Positions 7,869 to 15,020 of a stretch of 25,669 bases of DNA are shown piece by piece. Origin of the DNA: BS750m-G62 sp964577175 (GTDB taxonomy: Bacteria; Planctomycetota; Phycisphaerae; FEN-1346); NCBI GenBank assembly GCA_964577175.1, contig CAZNYC010000055.1:1-25669 (forward strand), in the 5' to 3' direction. Within the stretch, counting starts at the first letter, position 1; every line of letters begins with the position of its first letter. The notes under the pieces were generated by a model. That model saw nothing but the letters and a program-made list of their open reading frames with translations. It did no database searches and was not told the DNA's origin. Made by a program: the position numbers and the translations under genes.

Positions 7869-7910
7869 GTCATTCTGAGGAGCGGCGAGGCCGCGACGAA
7901 GAATCTCGCC
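7869..7910. repeat. Single arm of the MITE-like element
   Basis: 42 bases beginning GTCATTCTGAGG and ending CGAAGAATCTCGCC, with a GC-rich middle. The same two ends form each arm of the 99-bp inverted element at 19654-19752, so this is a solo arm. Confidence 0.75.
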
Positions 7911-7929
7911 GTGGTCTTTGCTTTGTATG

Positions 7930-7957
7930 GCGCGGCGGGTGCGGAGACTCGCCGCGC
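7930..7957. repeat. 28-bp palindrome, copy 2
   Basis: Arms GCGCGGCGGGT and ACTCGCCGCGC (one G-T mismatch, a G-U pair in RNA) with loop GCGGAG, the reverse complement of the CTCCGC loop in other copies. Confidence 0.8.
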
Positions 7958-7976
7958 ACACGGGATGCCACCGATC

Positions 7977-8028
7977 GCGCGGTGGGCAGTCTTGCCCACC
8001 GCGCGGTGCCCAGGACTGGGCACCGCGC
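7977..8028. repeat. Twin 28-bp palindromes sharing their junction (copies 3 and 4)
   Basis: Copy 3 (7977-8004) has arms GCGCGGTGGGCA and TGCCCACCGCGC with loop GTCT. Copy 4 (8001-8028) has arms GCGCGGTGCCCA and TGGGCACCGCGC with loop GGAC. Both stems are perfect over 12 bp, and the two copies overlap in the self-complementary GCGC at 8001-8004. The inner bases differ between the two but change in pairs, so each hairpin is intact. They stand 56 bases before the HYExAFE-type gene. Confidence 0.9.
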
Positions 8029-8083
8029 AGGACGCACCACCGGGCACGTTCATCCAGGTAGGATGCCAGGGCGAACAGGCGCC

Positions 8084-8596
8084 ATGGCCAACCGCAACAT
8101 CATCTACGAGGCCTGCTTCGAGGACTACCTCCGTGCGGCCGGCATCCCCTACGTGGCGGTGGACGAGGCCAAGAAGGCCATCTTCGCCGGCGTCCACCTC
8201 AAGAGTTTCGACTTCGTCGTCTACAGCCGCACCGGCCCCAACCTGCTCGTCGACGTCAAGGGCCGGCGCTTCCCGTACCGCGGCGGGCGGCGGTGGGAGA
8301 ACTGGGCCACCCGCGACGATCTGGACAGCCTCGCCCGCTGGGAGGAGGTCTTCGGTTCCGGGTTTGCAGGCCTCCTCGTCTTCTGCTATCATCTGGCCGG
8401 CGAGGGCGAGGACGGAGCGTTCGACGTGGTCCACCGCTTTCGCGGTGAATCGTACGGCCTGGTGGCCGTCTATCGCAGCGCCTACGTGGAGGCGTGCCGC
8501 ACGCGGAGCCGCGCGTGGGACACCGTCAGCGTGCCGACGGCGGCGTTCCGCGGCATGGTGCGTCCGGTGGTGGACTTTTGCGGAGAGGCGTCATGA
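8084..8596 (+). CDS. HYExAFE-type protein, possible nuclease-like fold
   Basis: 170 residues. IIYEACFEDYLRAAGIPYVA followed by VDEAKKAI resembles the N-terminal HYExAFE motif of a family I know mainly from Planctomycetota. FDFVVYS (about 45-51) and LLVDVKGRRF (about 57-66) have the spacing of a D...DxK core, so a PD-(D/E)XK-like nuclease fold is possible; this is an inference, as the family has no established function. The ATG at 8084 is chosen because conservation begins right there and the in-frame extension to 7982 translates the palindromes. The stop overlaps the next small gene as ATGA. Confidence 0.75.
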   Translation: MANRNIIYEACFEDYLRAAGIPYVAVDEAKKAIFAGVHLKSFDFVVYSRTGPNLLVDVKGRRFPYRGGRRWENWATRDDLDSLARWEEVFGSGFAGLLVFCYHLAGEGEDGAFDVVHRFRGESYGLVAVYRSAYVEACRTRSRAWDTVSVPTAAFRGMVRPVVDFCGEAS

Positions 8597-8841
8597 GGGG
8601 GCAGGAGCCGGCCGGGACGGATCGCCGACGGCCTTGGCGGCGGGTGTTTCGTCGCCTTGCGGCCGGCATCCTGGCCGGCGCCGTCGCCTGGCTGCCGGCG
8701 GCGGCATGGGCCGCCGACGCGTCGGCCGGCCGCGGCGGGGCAGGGGGGGCGATGCCCTCCTTCGTCCTCCAGAACCTCCTGGCCCTTGCCATGAGCCTGA
8801 CGGTCCTGGTCATTGCGTGTAAACGATTCCGCAGGGAATAG
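8593..8841 (+). CDS. Small exported or membrane protein, unknown
   Basis: 82 residues with two hydrophobic stretches: LAAGILAGAVAWLPAAAWAA (about 24-43), which looks like a signal peptide with an AWA-A cleavage site, and LLALAMSLTVLVIAC near the C-terminus, followed by KRFRRE, a stop-transfer-like end. A glycine-rich linker separates them. The ATG overlaps the HYExAFE-type stop as ATGA, the main support for it being real. I do not recognise a family. Confidence 0.6.
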   Translation: MRGQEPAGTDRRRPWRRVFRRLAAGILAGAVAWLPAAAWAADASAGRGGAGGAMPSFVLQNLLALAMSLTVLVIACKRFRRE

Positions 8842-8887
8842 CCTGGGGCACGTGCCCGCCGACGGGCACACAGCGAAGGAGACCTAC

Positions 8888-9175
8888 ATGGACGGGAAAA
8901 AGATTGCGATCGGCGCTTTGGTTGTCCTGGCGATCCTGCTGGGCGGCCTGGTGGCCGGTGGCCTCCGCGACGGCACCGCCTATGCCCAGGGAGGCGTGTT
9001 CGCCTCGTACCTGGCGGCGGCGGCCGAGGTCCGCGAGGATTACGTCAACTTTATCATCCTCGACACGAACAGCCGGCGGGTGGTCTTCTACGACATCGCC
9101 CCGCCCAAGCACGAGATGATGCCCACCGGCGGACGCATGCTGGACCGCGACTTCCAGCGCGGCCGGGATCGCTAA
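8888..9175 (+). CDS. Small N-anchored exported protein A, paralogue of the next gene
   Basis: 95 residues. An N-terminal membrane segment (IAIGALVVLAILLGGLVAGG) ends in GTAYAQG, a plausible signal-peptidase site, and is followed by YLAAAAEVREDYVNFIILD, with NSRRVVFYD next. AAGGAG lies 7 bases before the ATG. The layout (signal, Tyr-rich linker, hydrophobic strand ending in an Asp, then an Arg and Tyr six to eight residues on) is repeated in the protein encoded next, so the two look like diverged tandem duplicates. The role is unknown. Confidence 0.7.
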   Translation: MDGKKIAIGALVVLAILLGGLVAGGLRDGTAYAQGGVFASYLAAAAEVREDYVNFIILDTNSRRVVFYDIAPPKHEMMPTGGRMLDRDFQRGRDR

Positions 9176-9207
9176 GCCCTCGGCACACACCATAACGGAG
9201 ACATACC

Positions 9208-9513
9208 ATGCAGGCCAAAGATATCATCCTCATTGCCCTCGTGTGCGTCAACGTGTCGCTGGCCGCCACCGCCCTGGTCCTGTACGCGGCCGATGCGGAG
9301 CCGACGGCCACCGCCGCCAACTCGATGCGGTACGGCGACTACCTCATGGTGACCGGGCCGGTGGCCCAGGGCCGCGAGGCCATCCTCATCGTCGACGTCG
9401 TCGCCCAGCGGGCCAACCTGTACGTGCCGGCGGCCGGCGCCACCGCCCAGGGCGTCGAGTTCCAACTGAAGAGCACCCGCAACCTGGCGGTGGACTTCAA
9501 GTCGCCCCGCTGA
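9208..9513 (+). CDS. Small N-anchored exported protein B, paralogue of the previous gene
   Basis: 101 residues. Hydrophobic IILIALVCVNVSLAATALVL (about 6-25) is a signal peptide or anchor, then RYGDYLMVTGPVAQGREAIL, IVDVVAQRANLYV and a polar C-terminus. GGAG precedes the ATG by 7 bases. The strand ILIVDVVAQRANLYV matches FIILDTNSRRVVFYD in the upstream protein. It lies 20 bases before bioB, so the small-protein genes and bioB probably share a transcript. No family recognised. Confidence 0.7.
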   Translation: MQAKDIILIALVCVNVSLAATALVLYAADAEPTATAANSMRYGDYLMVTGPVAQGREAILIVDVVAQRANLYVPAAGATAQGVEFQLKSTRNLAVDFKSPR

Positions 9514-9533
9514 GCCGGCGGACCGACATCGGC

Positions 9534-10541
9534 ATGCGCTGGTCCGTGGAATCGTGCGCCCGACGCGCCGAGCGGGGCGAGCCCCTCGGTCGGCAGGACG
9601 CCCTCCGTCTGCTCGCCGCCGCCCGCGGTGACCCCTGGGCCGTCTGGCGGGCCGCCGACCGGCTCCGGCGCCGCGTCCACGGCCGGACCGTCCACCTGTG
9701 CAGCATCGCCGCCGTCAAGGTCGGCCGCTGCGGCGAGGACTGCCGGTGGTGCGCCCAGAGCGCCCGGTGGCCGACGGCCGCCGAGCCCCACGGACTGATT
9801 CCGACCGACGAGGTCGTCCGCGCCGCCGAGGCGGCGGAGGCGAACGGGGCAGGGCACTTCGGCCTCGTCACCAGCGGCGCGGCGATCTCGGACGCCGAGT
9901 TCGACGCCGTCCTCGATGCCGGCCGGGCCGTCCGCGAGCATACGCGGCTCGATGTGTGCGGCAGCCTCGGCTCGCTGACGCCGGAGCGGGCCCGGCGGCT
10001 CGTCGAGGCGGGCTTCTCGCGGTACAACCACAACCTCGAAACGTCCCAGCGGCATTTCCAGAACGTCTGCACGACGCACACGTGGGAGGACCGCCTGCGC
10101 TCGGCCCGCCTCGCACGCGACGCCGGCCTCGCGCTCTGCTGCGGGGGCCTTTTCGGCATCGGCGAGACCGACCAGGACCGCGTGGACCTGGCGCTGGCGC
10201 TTCGCGACCTCAGGCCCGCGGTCGTGCCGATCAACACGCTGCATCCGATTCCCGGCACGCCGCTCGCGGCTGCCGAACCCATGGCCGCCATGGACATTCT
10301 TTCACTCATCGCCGTCTACCGGCTGCTCCTGCCGCGGCCGCTCCTCTCGGTGGCGGGCGGACGGGAGCACAACCTGCGGGACCTCCAGTGCCTCATGTTC
10401 GCCGCCGGGGCGGACGGGTGCCTCATCGGCCATTACCTGACGACCCGCGGCCGGCGGCCCGAGGAGGACCTCGCCATGATTCGCGACCTCGGCCTCCATC
10501 CGGCCGGGACGGCCGTCGCTTCCGGAACCGATCATGCCTGA
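9534..10541 (+). CDS. bioB: Biotin synthase, variant auxiliary-cluster type
   Basis: 335 residues, radical SAM. It inserts sulfur into dethiobiotin. The SAM-cluster cysteines are C66, C70 and C73 in GRCGEDCRWCAQS; YNHNLETS, GLFGIGETDQD and the C-terminal GGREHNLRDLQ are BioB hallmarks. Of the [2Fe-2S] ligands known from E. coli, those equivalent to Cys128 (C142) and Cys188 (C202) are kept, but Cys97 is Gly110 (HFGLVTSG) and Arg260 is Ser272 (SVAGGRE). Extra cysteines are C179 and C203. This fits my recollection of the BioB class of obligate anaerobes with a larger [4Fe-5S] auxiliary cluster. The start at 9534 follows the previous gene by 20 bases, and the stop overlaps the ketosynthase by 8 bases. 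Other biotin genes are absent here. Confidence 0.88.
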   Translation: MRWSVESCARRAERGEPLGRQDALRLLAAARGDPWAVWRAADRLRRRVHGRTVHLCSIAAVKVGRCGEDCRWCAQSARWPTAAEPHGLIPTDEVVRAAEAAEANGAGHFGLVTSGAAISDAEFDAVLDAGRAVREHTRLDVCGSLGSLTPERARRLVEAGFSRYNHNLETSQRHFQNVCTTHTWEDRLRSARLARDAGLALCCGGLFGIGETDQDRVDLALALRDLRPAVVPINTLHPIPGTPLAAAEPMAAMDILSLIAVYRLLLPRPLLSVAGGREHNLRDLQCLMFAAGADGCLIGHYLTTRGRRPEEDLAMIRDLGLHPAGTAVASGTDHA

Positions 10542-11880
10542 GGCCCAGGGCGTCGCCGTCACGGGCATGGGCCTGGTCCTGCCGACCGGCACGGGCCTGG
10601 CGGCCGCCGACGCCGTATTCGCCGGCCGCAGCGCCGTCCGTCGACTGAACGGCGCCGTCGGCCTGGCGGGCGCGATCGGGGCGCCGGCGTCCGCCTTCGT
10701 CCCCCCCGCCGGGACCGACGGCGAGGACCGCGCGGTCCAGATGGCGGCGGCCGCCGCCGACGAGGCATGGTACGGGGCCCGCCTGGACGCCGACCGCCCG
10801 CCGGCCGACCGCGTGGCCGTCCTGGTCAGCCTGAGCAAGGGAGGCGTCTTCGCCCTTTCGCGCTGGGCGGGGCAGGGCCGCGGAACACGTCCCGCCCGTG
10901 CGCGCCGGGTCTCCGCACCCGCCGCGCGCCAGTCTGCCCCTGAGCATCAGCGCGGTGGGAATCCCTTGGCTGCGCTCGGGACAGGCTCCGACCCACCGCG
11001 CTCAGGCTATGGCCCAGCAGGCTCGGCCGCCGCGGAGATAGGCCGGGCCGACCCGTCCGCCGCCGGCCGGTGCCTGGTCGACCGGTTCCGCCTGGCCGGC
11101 CCCGTCCTGACACCGGTGACGGCCTGCGCCTCCGGCGGGCACGCCCTGGCGTGGGCGGCGGGGCTCATCCGGCGGGGCACGGTGGACGTGGCACTGGTCG
11201 GGGCGGCGGAGGCGTCGCTCCACCCGCTCGTCCTGGGCGGGTACCGCCGGATGGGCGTTCTGGCCGAGGCCGGCGACGACCCCGCCACGGCGGTCCGCCC
11301 GTTCTCGGCCACGCGGCGCGGGTTCGCGGTAGGCGAGGGGGCGGGCATCCTCGTGCTGGAATCGTCGGCGTCGGCGGCGCGGCGCGGCGTGCGGCCGCTC
11401 GCGCACATTGCGGGATGGGCTACCGGCTGCCACGGGGCAGGCCTGACGGACACGGAGACGGATGGCCGTGTGCTCGCCCGCCTCATCCGCGACGCCCTTG
11501 CCCGCACCGGGACCGCGCCGGGGCAGGTCGATTACGTCCACGCCCACGGCACCGCCACGCGGGCGGGCGACGCCGCCGAGGGCCGGGCCATCCGCGCCGC
11601 CCTCGGCCGCGCGGCCGAGGGTGTGAGCGTCTCGTCGACGAAGGGCTCGCACGGGCACCTGCTGGGGGCGGCGGCGGCCGTCGAAGCGGTCCTCGCGGTC
11701 CTCGCCATCGGACGGGCATGCGTGCCGCCGACGGCGAACCTGACGGACCCGGACGCCGGGATCGACCTGGACTGCACGCCGCTGGAGGCGCGGCCGCGGC
11801 GAATCGGCCATGCCGTCAAGGTGGCGGCGGGCTTCGGCGGGCAGATGGTGGCCGTTGTCCTGGCGGCGCCGGACGGGTGA
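10534..11880 (+). CDS. Beta-ketoacyl-ACP synthase (FabF-like) with repeat-derived internal segment
   Basis: 448 residues, thiolase-fold condensing enzyme joining an acyl chain to malonyl-ACP. The active site is complete: Cys198 (TACASGG), His338 (HAHGT) and His375 with Lys370 (KGSHGHLLGAA); GFGGQ near the C-terminus is also typical. Residues about 115-167 are unlike the family: Arg-, Pro- and Ala-rich, and encoded by DNA with one 28-bp palindrome (10900-10927) and a larger inverted repeat (10950-11001). They fall between VSLSKGG and the segment leading to GPVLTPVTACASG, where this family has a variable loop, so folding may be preserved. The start overlaps bioB by 8 bases, hinting at biotin-precursor synthesis, but a role in another lipid or polyketide pathway cannot be excluded. 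Confidence 0.82.
   Translation: MPEAQGVAVTGMGLVLPTGTGLAAADAVFAGRSAVRRLNGAVGLAGAIGAPASAFVPPAGTDGEDRAVQMAAAAADEAWYGARLDADRPPADRVAVLVSLSKGGVFALSRWAGQGRGTRPARARRVSAPAARQSAPEHQRGGNPLAALGTGSDPPRSGYGPAGSAAAEIGRADPSAAGRCLVDRFRLAGPVLTPVTACASGGHALAWAAGLIRRGTVDVALVGAAEASLHPLVLGGYRRMGVLAEAGDDPATAVRPFSATRRGFAVGEGAGILVLESSASAARRGVRPLAHIAGWATGCHGAGLTDTETDGRVLARLIRDALARTGTAPGQVDYVHAHGTATRAGDAAEGRAIRAALGRAAEGVSVSSTKGSHGHLLGAAAAVEAVLAVLAIGRACVPPTANLTDPDAGIDLDCTPLEARPRRIGHAVKVAAGFGGQMVAVVLAAPDG
10900..10927. repeat. 28-bp palindrome, copy 5, inside the ketosynthase gene
   Basis: Arms GCGCGCCGGGT and ACCCGCCGCGC around CTCCGC, with one mismatch in the left arm relative to copy 7. It is translated in the ketosynthase frame as part of ARRVSAPAARQ. 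Confidence 0.8.
10950..11001. repeat. Expanded 52-bp inverted repeat inside the ketosynthase gene
   Basis: Ends GCGCGGTGGG and CCCACCGCGC match the 28-bp family, but the interior is longer and holds TTGGCTGCGCTCGGGACAGG, resembling a dispersed motif (CTTCGCTCAGGACAGG-like) I recall from many environmental genomes. It looks like one repeat nested in another. Confidence 0.6.
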
Positions 11881-11907
11881 GCCTGTAACGCAAGGGCCTG
11901 TAACGCA
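11881..11907. repeat. Tandem 12-mer GCCTGTAACGCA with distant inverted partner
   Basis: GCCTGTAACGCA occurs at 11881-11892 and 11896-11907, directly after the ketosynthase stop. Its core reverse complement, GCGTTACAG, occurs at 12040-12048 over the stop codon of the convergent gene. The 162-base convergent gap could fold into one long structure and may serve both genes as a 3' end. Confidence 0.45.
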
Positions 11908-11920
11908 CTGAGAGGATTCC

Positions 11921-11948
11921 GCGCGGTGGCCCGCCGTAACCGCCGCGC
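11921..11948. repeat. 28-bp palindrome, copy 6
   Basis: Arms GCGCGGTGG and CCGCCGCGC, with one T-G mismatch, around CCCGCCGTAA. It lies in the convergent gap after the ketosynthase gene. Confidence 0.65.
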
Positions 11949-11966
11949 GGAGAATAGCGGGAATCT

Positions 11967-11994
11967 GCGCGGCGGGTCTCCGCACCCGCCGCGC
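11967..11994. repeat. 28-bp palindrome, copy 7 (best consensus copy)
   Basis: Perfect 11-bp arms GCGCGGCGGGT and ACCCGCCGCGC around CTCCGC. It stands between two convergent genes, so it could act as a bidirectional terminator-like hairpin, although no U-tract follows on either strand. Confidence 0.85.
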
Positions 11995-12042
11995 ACGAGT
12001 TAGCACTGTAGGGTTAAACCGCTCCAGCGTTGTGTTGTCGCG

Positions 12043-13155
12043 TTACAGAATCTTGGGCCGCTCCATCTGCGGGAAGATCTCGGGCAGGGTCTCGTAGGTG
12101 AGCCTCTCGCGCAGGTCGGCGAGGCTCTTGTGCGCGGCGTCCGCCTCGTCGTGGAAGCGACGGTAGACCTCGATGAGGCCGGCGACCGTCGCCTCCTGCT
12201 CGAAACGGATCGCCTGGTCGTGCCACTCGCGCCGCGCCCAAGCCCAGGCGTCGACGGCGCGGTCCAGGAGACCCATCCCGCGCGCGAACGCCTGCCGCGC
12301 CTCGTCCTCGCGGGCGTCCTCGCGGGCGTCCATGCTCTGCTGGAACGCATCGTAGGCCCGCTGGGTCAGTGCCGTCGCGTAATAGGAGAGGTTGTGGCAC
12401 GCCTGGCTGTAGACGACGGGCTCGGAGAGGCCGCGCCCGAGGCTATCGTACCGGTCGTTGACCTTGCGAGCGAGGTCGTACCACTCGTAGGCGATGAGGA
12501 AGGGGCTTCGGCCTTCCTCCTCGCGGACGCGTTCGCGGTAGTAGAAGGCTTCCTGGCTCTTGCCGAGTTTCTCGGAGTAGAGGCGTCCGAGTTCGGTCAG
12601 GATGCGGGCGCTGCGGGGGTTCTGGCGATGCCCCTCGCGCATGAATTCGGCCCCGCGGCGAATCCACTGGTACTTCCGTTCCATCGATTGCCACTGGACG
12701 CTCACGTTCCACGCCAGGTTCCAGCCGTGAAAGACCCACATCTCCGGGTAGTCGCTCTGGAGGGCGGCGATCTTGGTGTACCGGTCGATGAGGTCGAAGT
12801 GGACCTTCTCGTGTTTCTCCTCCTCGACCCTGACCCACAGGTAGACGACGTACGGCCCGCGGAACCCGCCCAGGATGAGGGTGACGGCCTTCGAGGGGAG
12901 GTCGCTGAGTTCCAGCGTGGGCCGGCCCGGGAGGATGCGGACCGACGCGCCGGCGGCCGTCGAGAACCCGAACTGCGAACACAGCGCGAGCCGCCGGCCG
13001 GGCGTCTCGTGTTCGCCTAGCAGCCGCTGCCGCCGGGGTTCCACGACGTATCGCCGGAGGGGAAACACCACGCCCGCCAAGACCACCGCCACGACGAGGA
13101 GGCCGACGAGGGTGGTCCGCCGGCCGGGCCGGGTTCGGCTGTCGCCGCCGTTCAT
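12043..13155 (-). CDS. Membrane-anchored TPR-like helical-repeat protein of the ABC exporter operon
   Basis: 370 residues. One N-terminal membrane segment (TTLVGLLVVAVVLAGVVFPL, about 15-34) is followed by about 330 mostly helical residues. VFHGWNLAWNVSVQW and the block from WIRRGAEFMREGHRQNPRSA through ILTELGRLYSEKLGKSQEAF read like TPR-type helix pairs and resemble a protein I know from Planctomycetota, sometimes misannotated as an iron-responsive-element protein. The start overlaps the permease stop as ATGA. It is probably exposed outside the membrane as a partner of the exporter. Function unknown. The open frame reaching 14901 upstream is only the shadow of the permease. Confidence 0.78.
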   Translation of the reverse strand: MNGGDSRTRPGRRTTLVGLLVVAVVLAGVVFPLRRYVVEPRRQRLLGEHETPGRRLALCSQFGFSTAAGASVRILPGRPTLELSDLPSKAVTLILGGFRGPYVVYLWVRVEEEKHEKVHFDLIDRYTKIAALQSDYPEMWVFHGWNLAWNVSVQWQSMERKYQWIRRGAEFMREGHRQNPRSARILTELGRLYSEKLGKSQEAFYYRERVREEEGRSPFLIAYEWYDLARKVNDRYDSLGRGLSEPVVYSQACHNLSYYATALTQRAYDAFQQSMDAREDAREDEARQAFARGMGLLDRAVDAWAWARREWHDQAIRFEQEATVAGLIEVYRRFHDEADAAHKSLADLRERLTYETLPEIFPQMERPKIL

Positions 13156-15020
13156 GCCGCCACCTCCCGCGTCCGGAGCAGGTATCCGCCCGCCGCCACC
13201 AGCGCCGCCGTCACGACCAGCACCAGGGCGAGCGAGGCACCGAGGTCCCACCACGGGAGGGCCTGGCCCCTGGCGAACGTCTCGGGCGGCAACAGTCCCT
13301 GAAGTTGGAGATGCCCAATCAGCCACGACCCGCCCGGCACCTCCTCCAGCCATTCCGAGACGGGTTCCTGCACCTGCTGCACGATGCCGTAACTCAGCAG
13401 GATGCTCCCGGCGGTTCCGACGGCGAAGAGCGTCGCCATCCCGAGAATGCTGACGAACCACGACAGCCGCGTGCTGATGCACACCGCCGCCGCCGTCAGC
13501 ACCGCCCCGAACAGGAGGACCGCCAGCGTGCCCTTGGCCAGGTGGACGGTGAAGGGGTCGCCGCCGAGGCGGAGGCGGACGCTCTCGGGCAGCAGGCCCA
13601 TGTAATCGTTCCGCGTGAGGCACTCCAGGCGGACCTCGAGCGGCCCGCCGTGCCAGAAGTCGCGGTCCAGGTAGAGGCGGGTCGGGTGATGCCCTTCGGG
13701 GGTGAACTCGAACGCGCGGCTCGCGCCCGTGTCCGGACGGATGAACGTGGCCCGGGCCGCAGGCTGGATCGTCGCACCGCTGTAGGCGTCGAGCGAGTAG
13801 GCGATCTCGACGGCCGTGTCGCCCCCGCCCAACTCGCCGGCCGGGATGTCGTCGAAACGGAAAACCGCCATCTGGCGCGGCAACTCCGGCGACCCGACCA
13901 GCGTCGGCCGGGCGCCCAGCCGGGCGGGCCGGCGCTCGGGCGGCCCGTCGAGGACGGTCGCCTGCCCGCCGGGACCGACGATCCGGACGGCTTCCGCCGC
14001 GGCGCCGACCACGTCCTTCGGCCCCAGCGCCAGCACCTGGAGGTGCAACTCGCCCACATCCGGCACGCCGAACGTGCCCTCCGGGGGCCGCTCCTCCCGC
14101 GCCCGAACGACCGGCACGCGGAGGGTCCCGTCGTCCGGCACCTCCAGGTCCACCGCCTGGGCGAGGGTGCGTTTCTCCGGCTCGAAACCGGGGGCGGGTT
14201 CGCCCGTCTCGCGGCGGGCGACCAGGCGGACCGTGGCCTTGAGCGGTTCCTCGTACTCCCCGGGCGGCCGGTACGTTGCCACCGTGACCTCGATGTGACC
14301 GGAGCCCGAGGCCGTCCACTCCCGCAGCGGCGTGTTTGCCAGGTCCCACCGCAACTGCATGCCGGTCCGGCCGACGACCCACACGACGCCCGGCGCGTCC
14401 GGCCGCTCGCCGGCGAAGTGTACCCGCCACGATGGGCCAAACGACGCCTCCCGGTACCGGTACGTGGCGAGCGGTCCCTCGCGTGCGACGGCCTCGACGG
14501 GGTTCAGGTCCGCCGGCCGCTGGACCCGTCCGCGGGCCTCCTGGACGCGGGCGGCGGCCAGGGCGCGGACCTCCGGCGCCCGGACCCGCACGTACCCGTA
14601 CAGGCCGGCGCCCATGACCGCCAGCATCGCCGCCAGAAGCAGGCCGAGGCCCAGGACCCGGCCGGCCACGACCTCCCAGGCGGCCAGGGGTTTCGTCATC
14701 AGCGTGTAGGCCACGCGGGAATCCATCTCCGCGGGCGTCGGGTAGGTGGCGAAGAAGATCCCCAGGATGACGACCAGCACCGTCATGACGAGGATACTCG
14801 TGCCGACGGCGGCGGGGATGGCGTCGAAGACCGGGTCGAACCGCGGCGAGGAGAGGTCCGCCAGGATCGCGACCGCCAGCGCCAGCGGCGCCAGCAGCCA
14901 CAGCCGCAGACGAAGACCCTGCCGCAACGTCACGAGGGCGACGGCGGCCAGCCGGCGCCAGGCGTCACGCCGGCGGCGTCCGGCGGCGGAGGGGCGGGGA
15001 TGGGCGGCGGGCGTATCCAT
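13152..15020 (-). CDS. ABC-2-type exporter permease with large external domain
   Basis: 622 residues. Membrane segments occur at about 30-48 (LWLLAPLALAVAILADL), 70-92 (ILVMTVLVVILGIFFATY) and 122-145, then about 345 residues of beta-rich, non-membrane sequence, then two more segments from about 491 (TLAVLLFGAVLTAAAVC) and a last one near 590-615 ending RTREVAA. FATYPTPAEMDSRVAYTLMT and KPLAAWEVVAGR are typical ABC-2 permease loops. The domain between segments 3 and 4 is unusual in size and may bind cargo or an outer partner. ATGA overlaps on both sides tie it to the ATPase and the helical-repeat protein. The substrate is unknown. Confidence 0.85.
   Translation of the reverse strand: MDTPAAHPRPSAAGRRRRDAWRRLAAVALVTLRQGLRLRLWLLAPLALAVAILADLSSPRFDPVFDAIPAAVGTSILVMTVLVVILGIFFATYPTPAEMDSRVAYTLMTKPLAAWEVVAGRVLGLGLLLAAMLAVMGAGLYGYVRVRAPEVRALAAARVQEARGRVQRPADLNPVEAVAREGPLATYRYREASFGPSWRVHFAGERPDAPGVVWVVGRTGMQLRWDLANTPLREWTASGSGHIEVTVATYRPPGEYEEPLKATVRLVARRETGEPAPGFEPEKRTLAQAVDLEVPDDGTLRVPVVRAREERPPEGTFGVPDVGELHLQVLALGPKDVVGAAAEAVRIVGPGGQATVLDGPPERRPARLGARPTLVGSPELPRQMAVFRFDDIPAGELGGGDTAVEIAYSLDAYSGATIQPAARATFIRPDTGASRAFEFTPEGHHPTRLYLDRDFWHGGPLEVRLECLTRNDYMGLLPESVRLRLGGDPFTVHLAKGTLAVLLFGAVLTAAAVCISTRLSWFVSILGMATLFAVGTAGSILLSYGIVQQVQEPVSEWLEEVPGGSWLIGHLQLQGLLPPETFARGQALPWWDLGASLALVLVVTAALVAAGGYLLRTREVAA

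Noticed and set aside
13155..14901. Upstream extension of the helical-repeat protein gene
   Set aside because: It runs through the permease gene in another frame and is Gly/Arg/Pro-rich; the ATGA overlap at 13155 gives a natural start.
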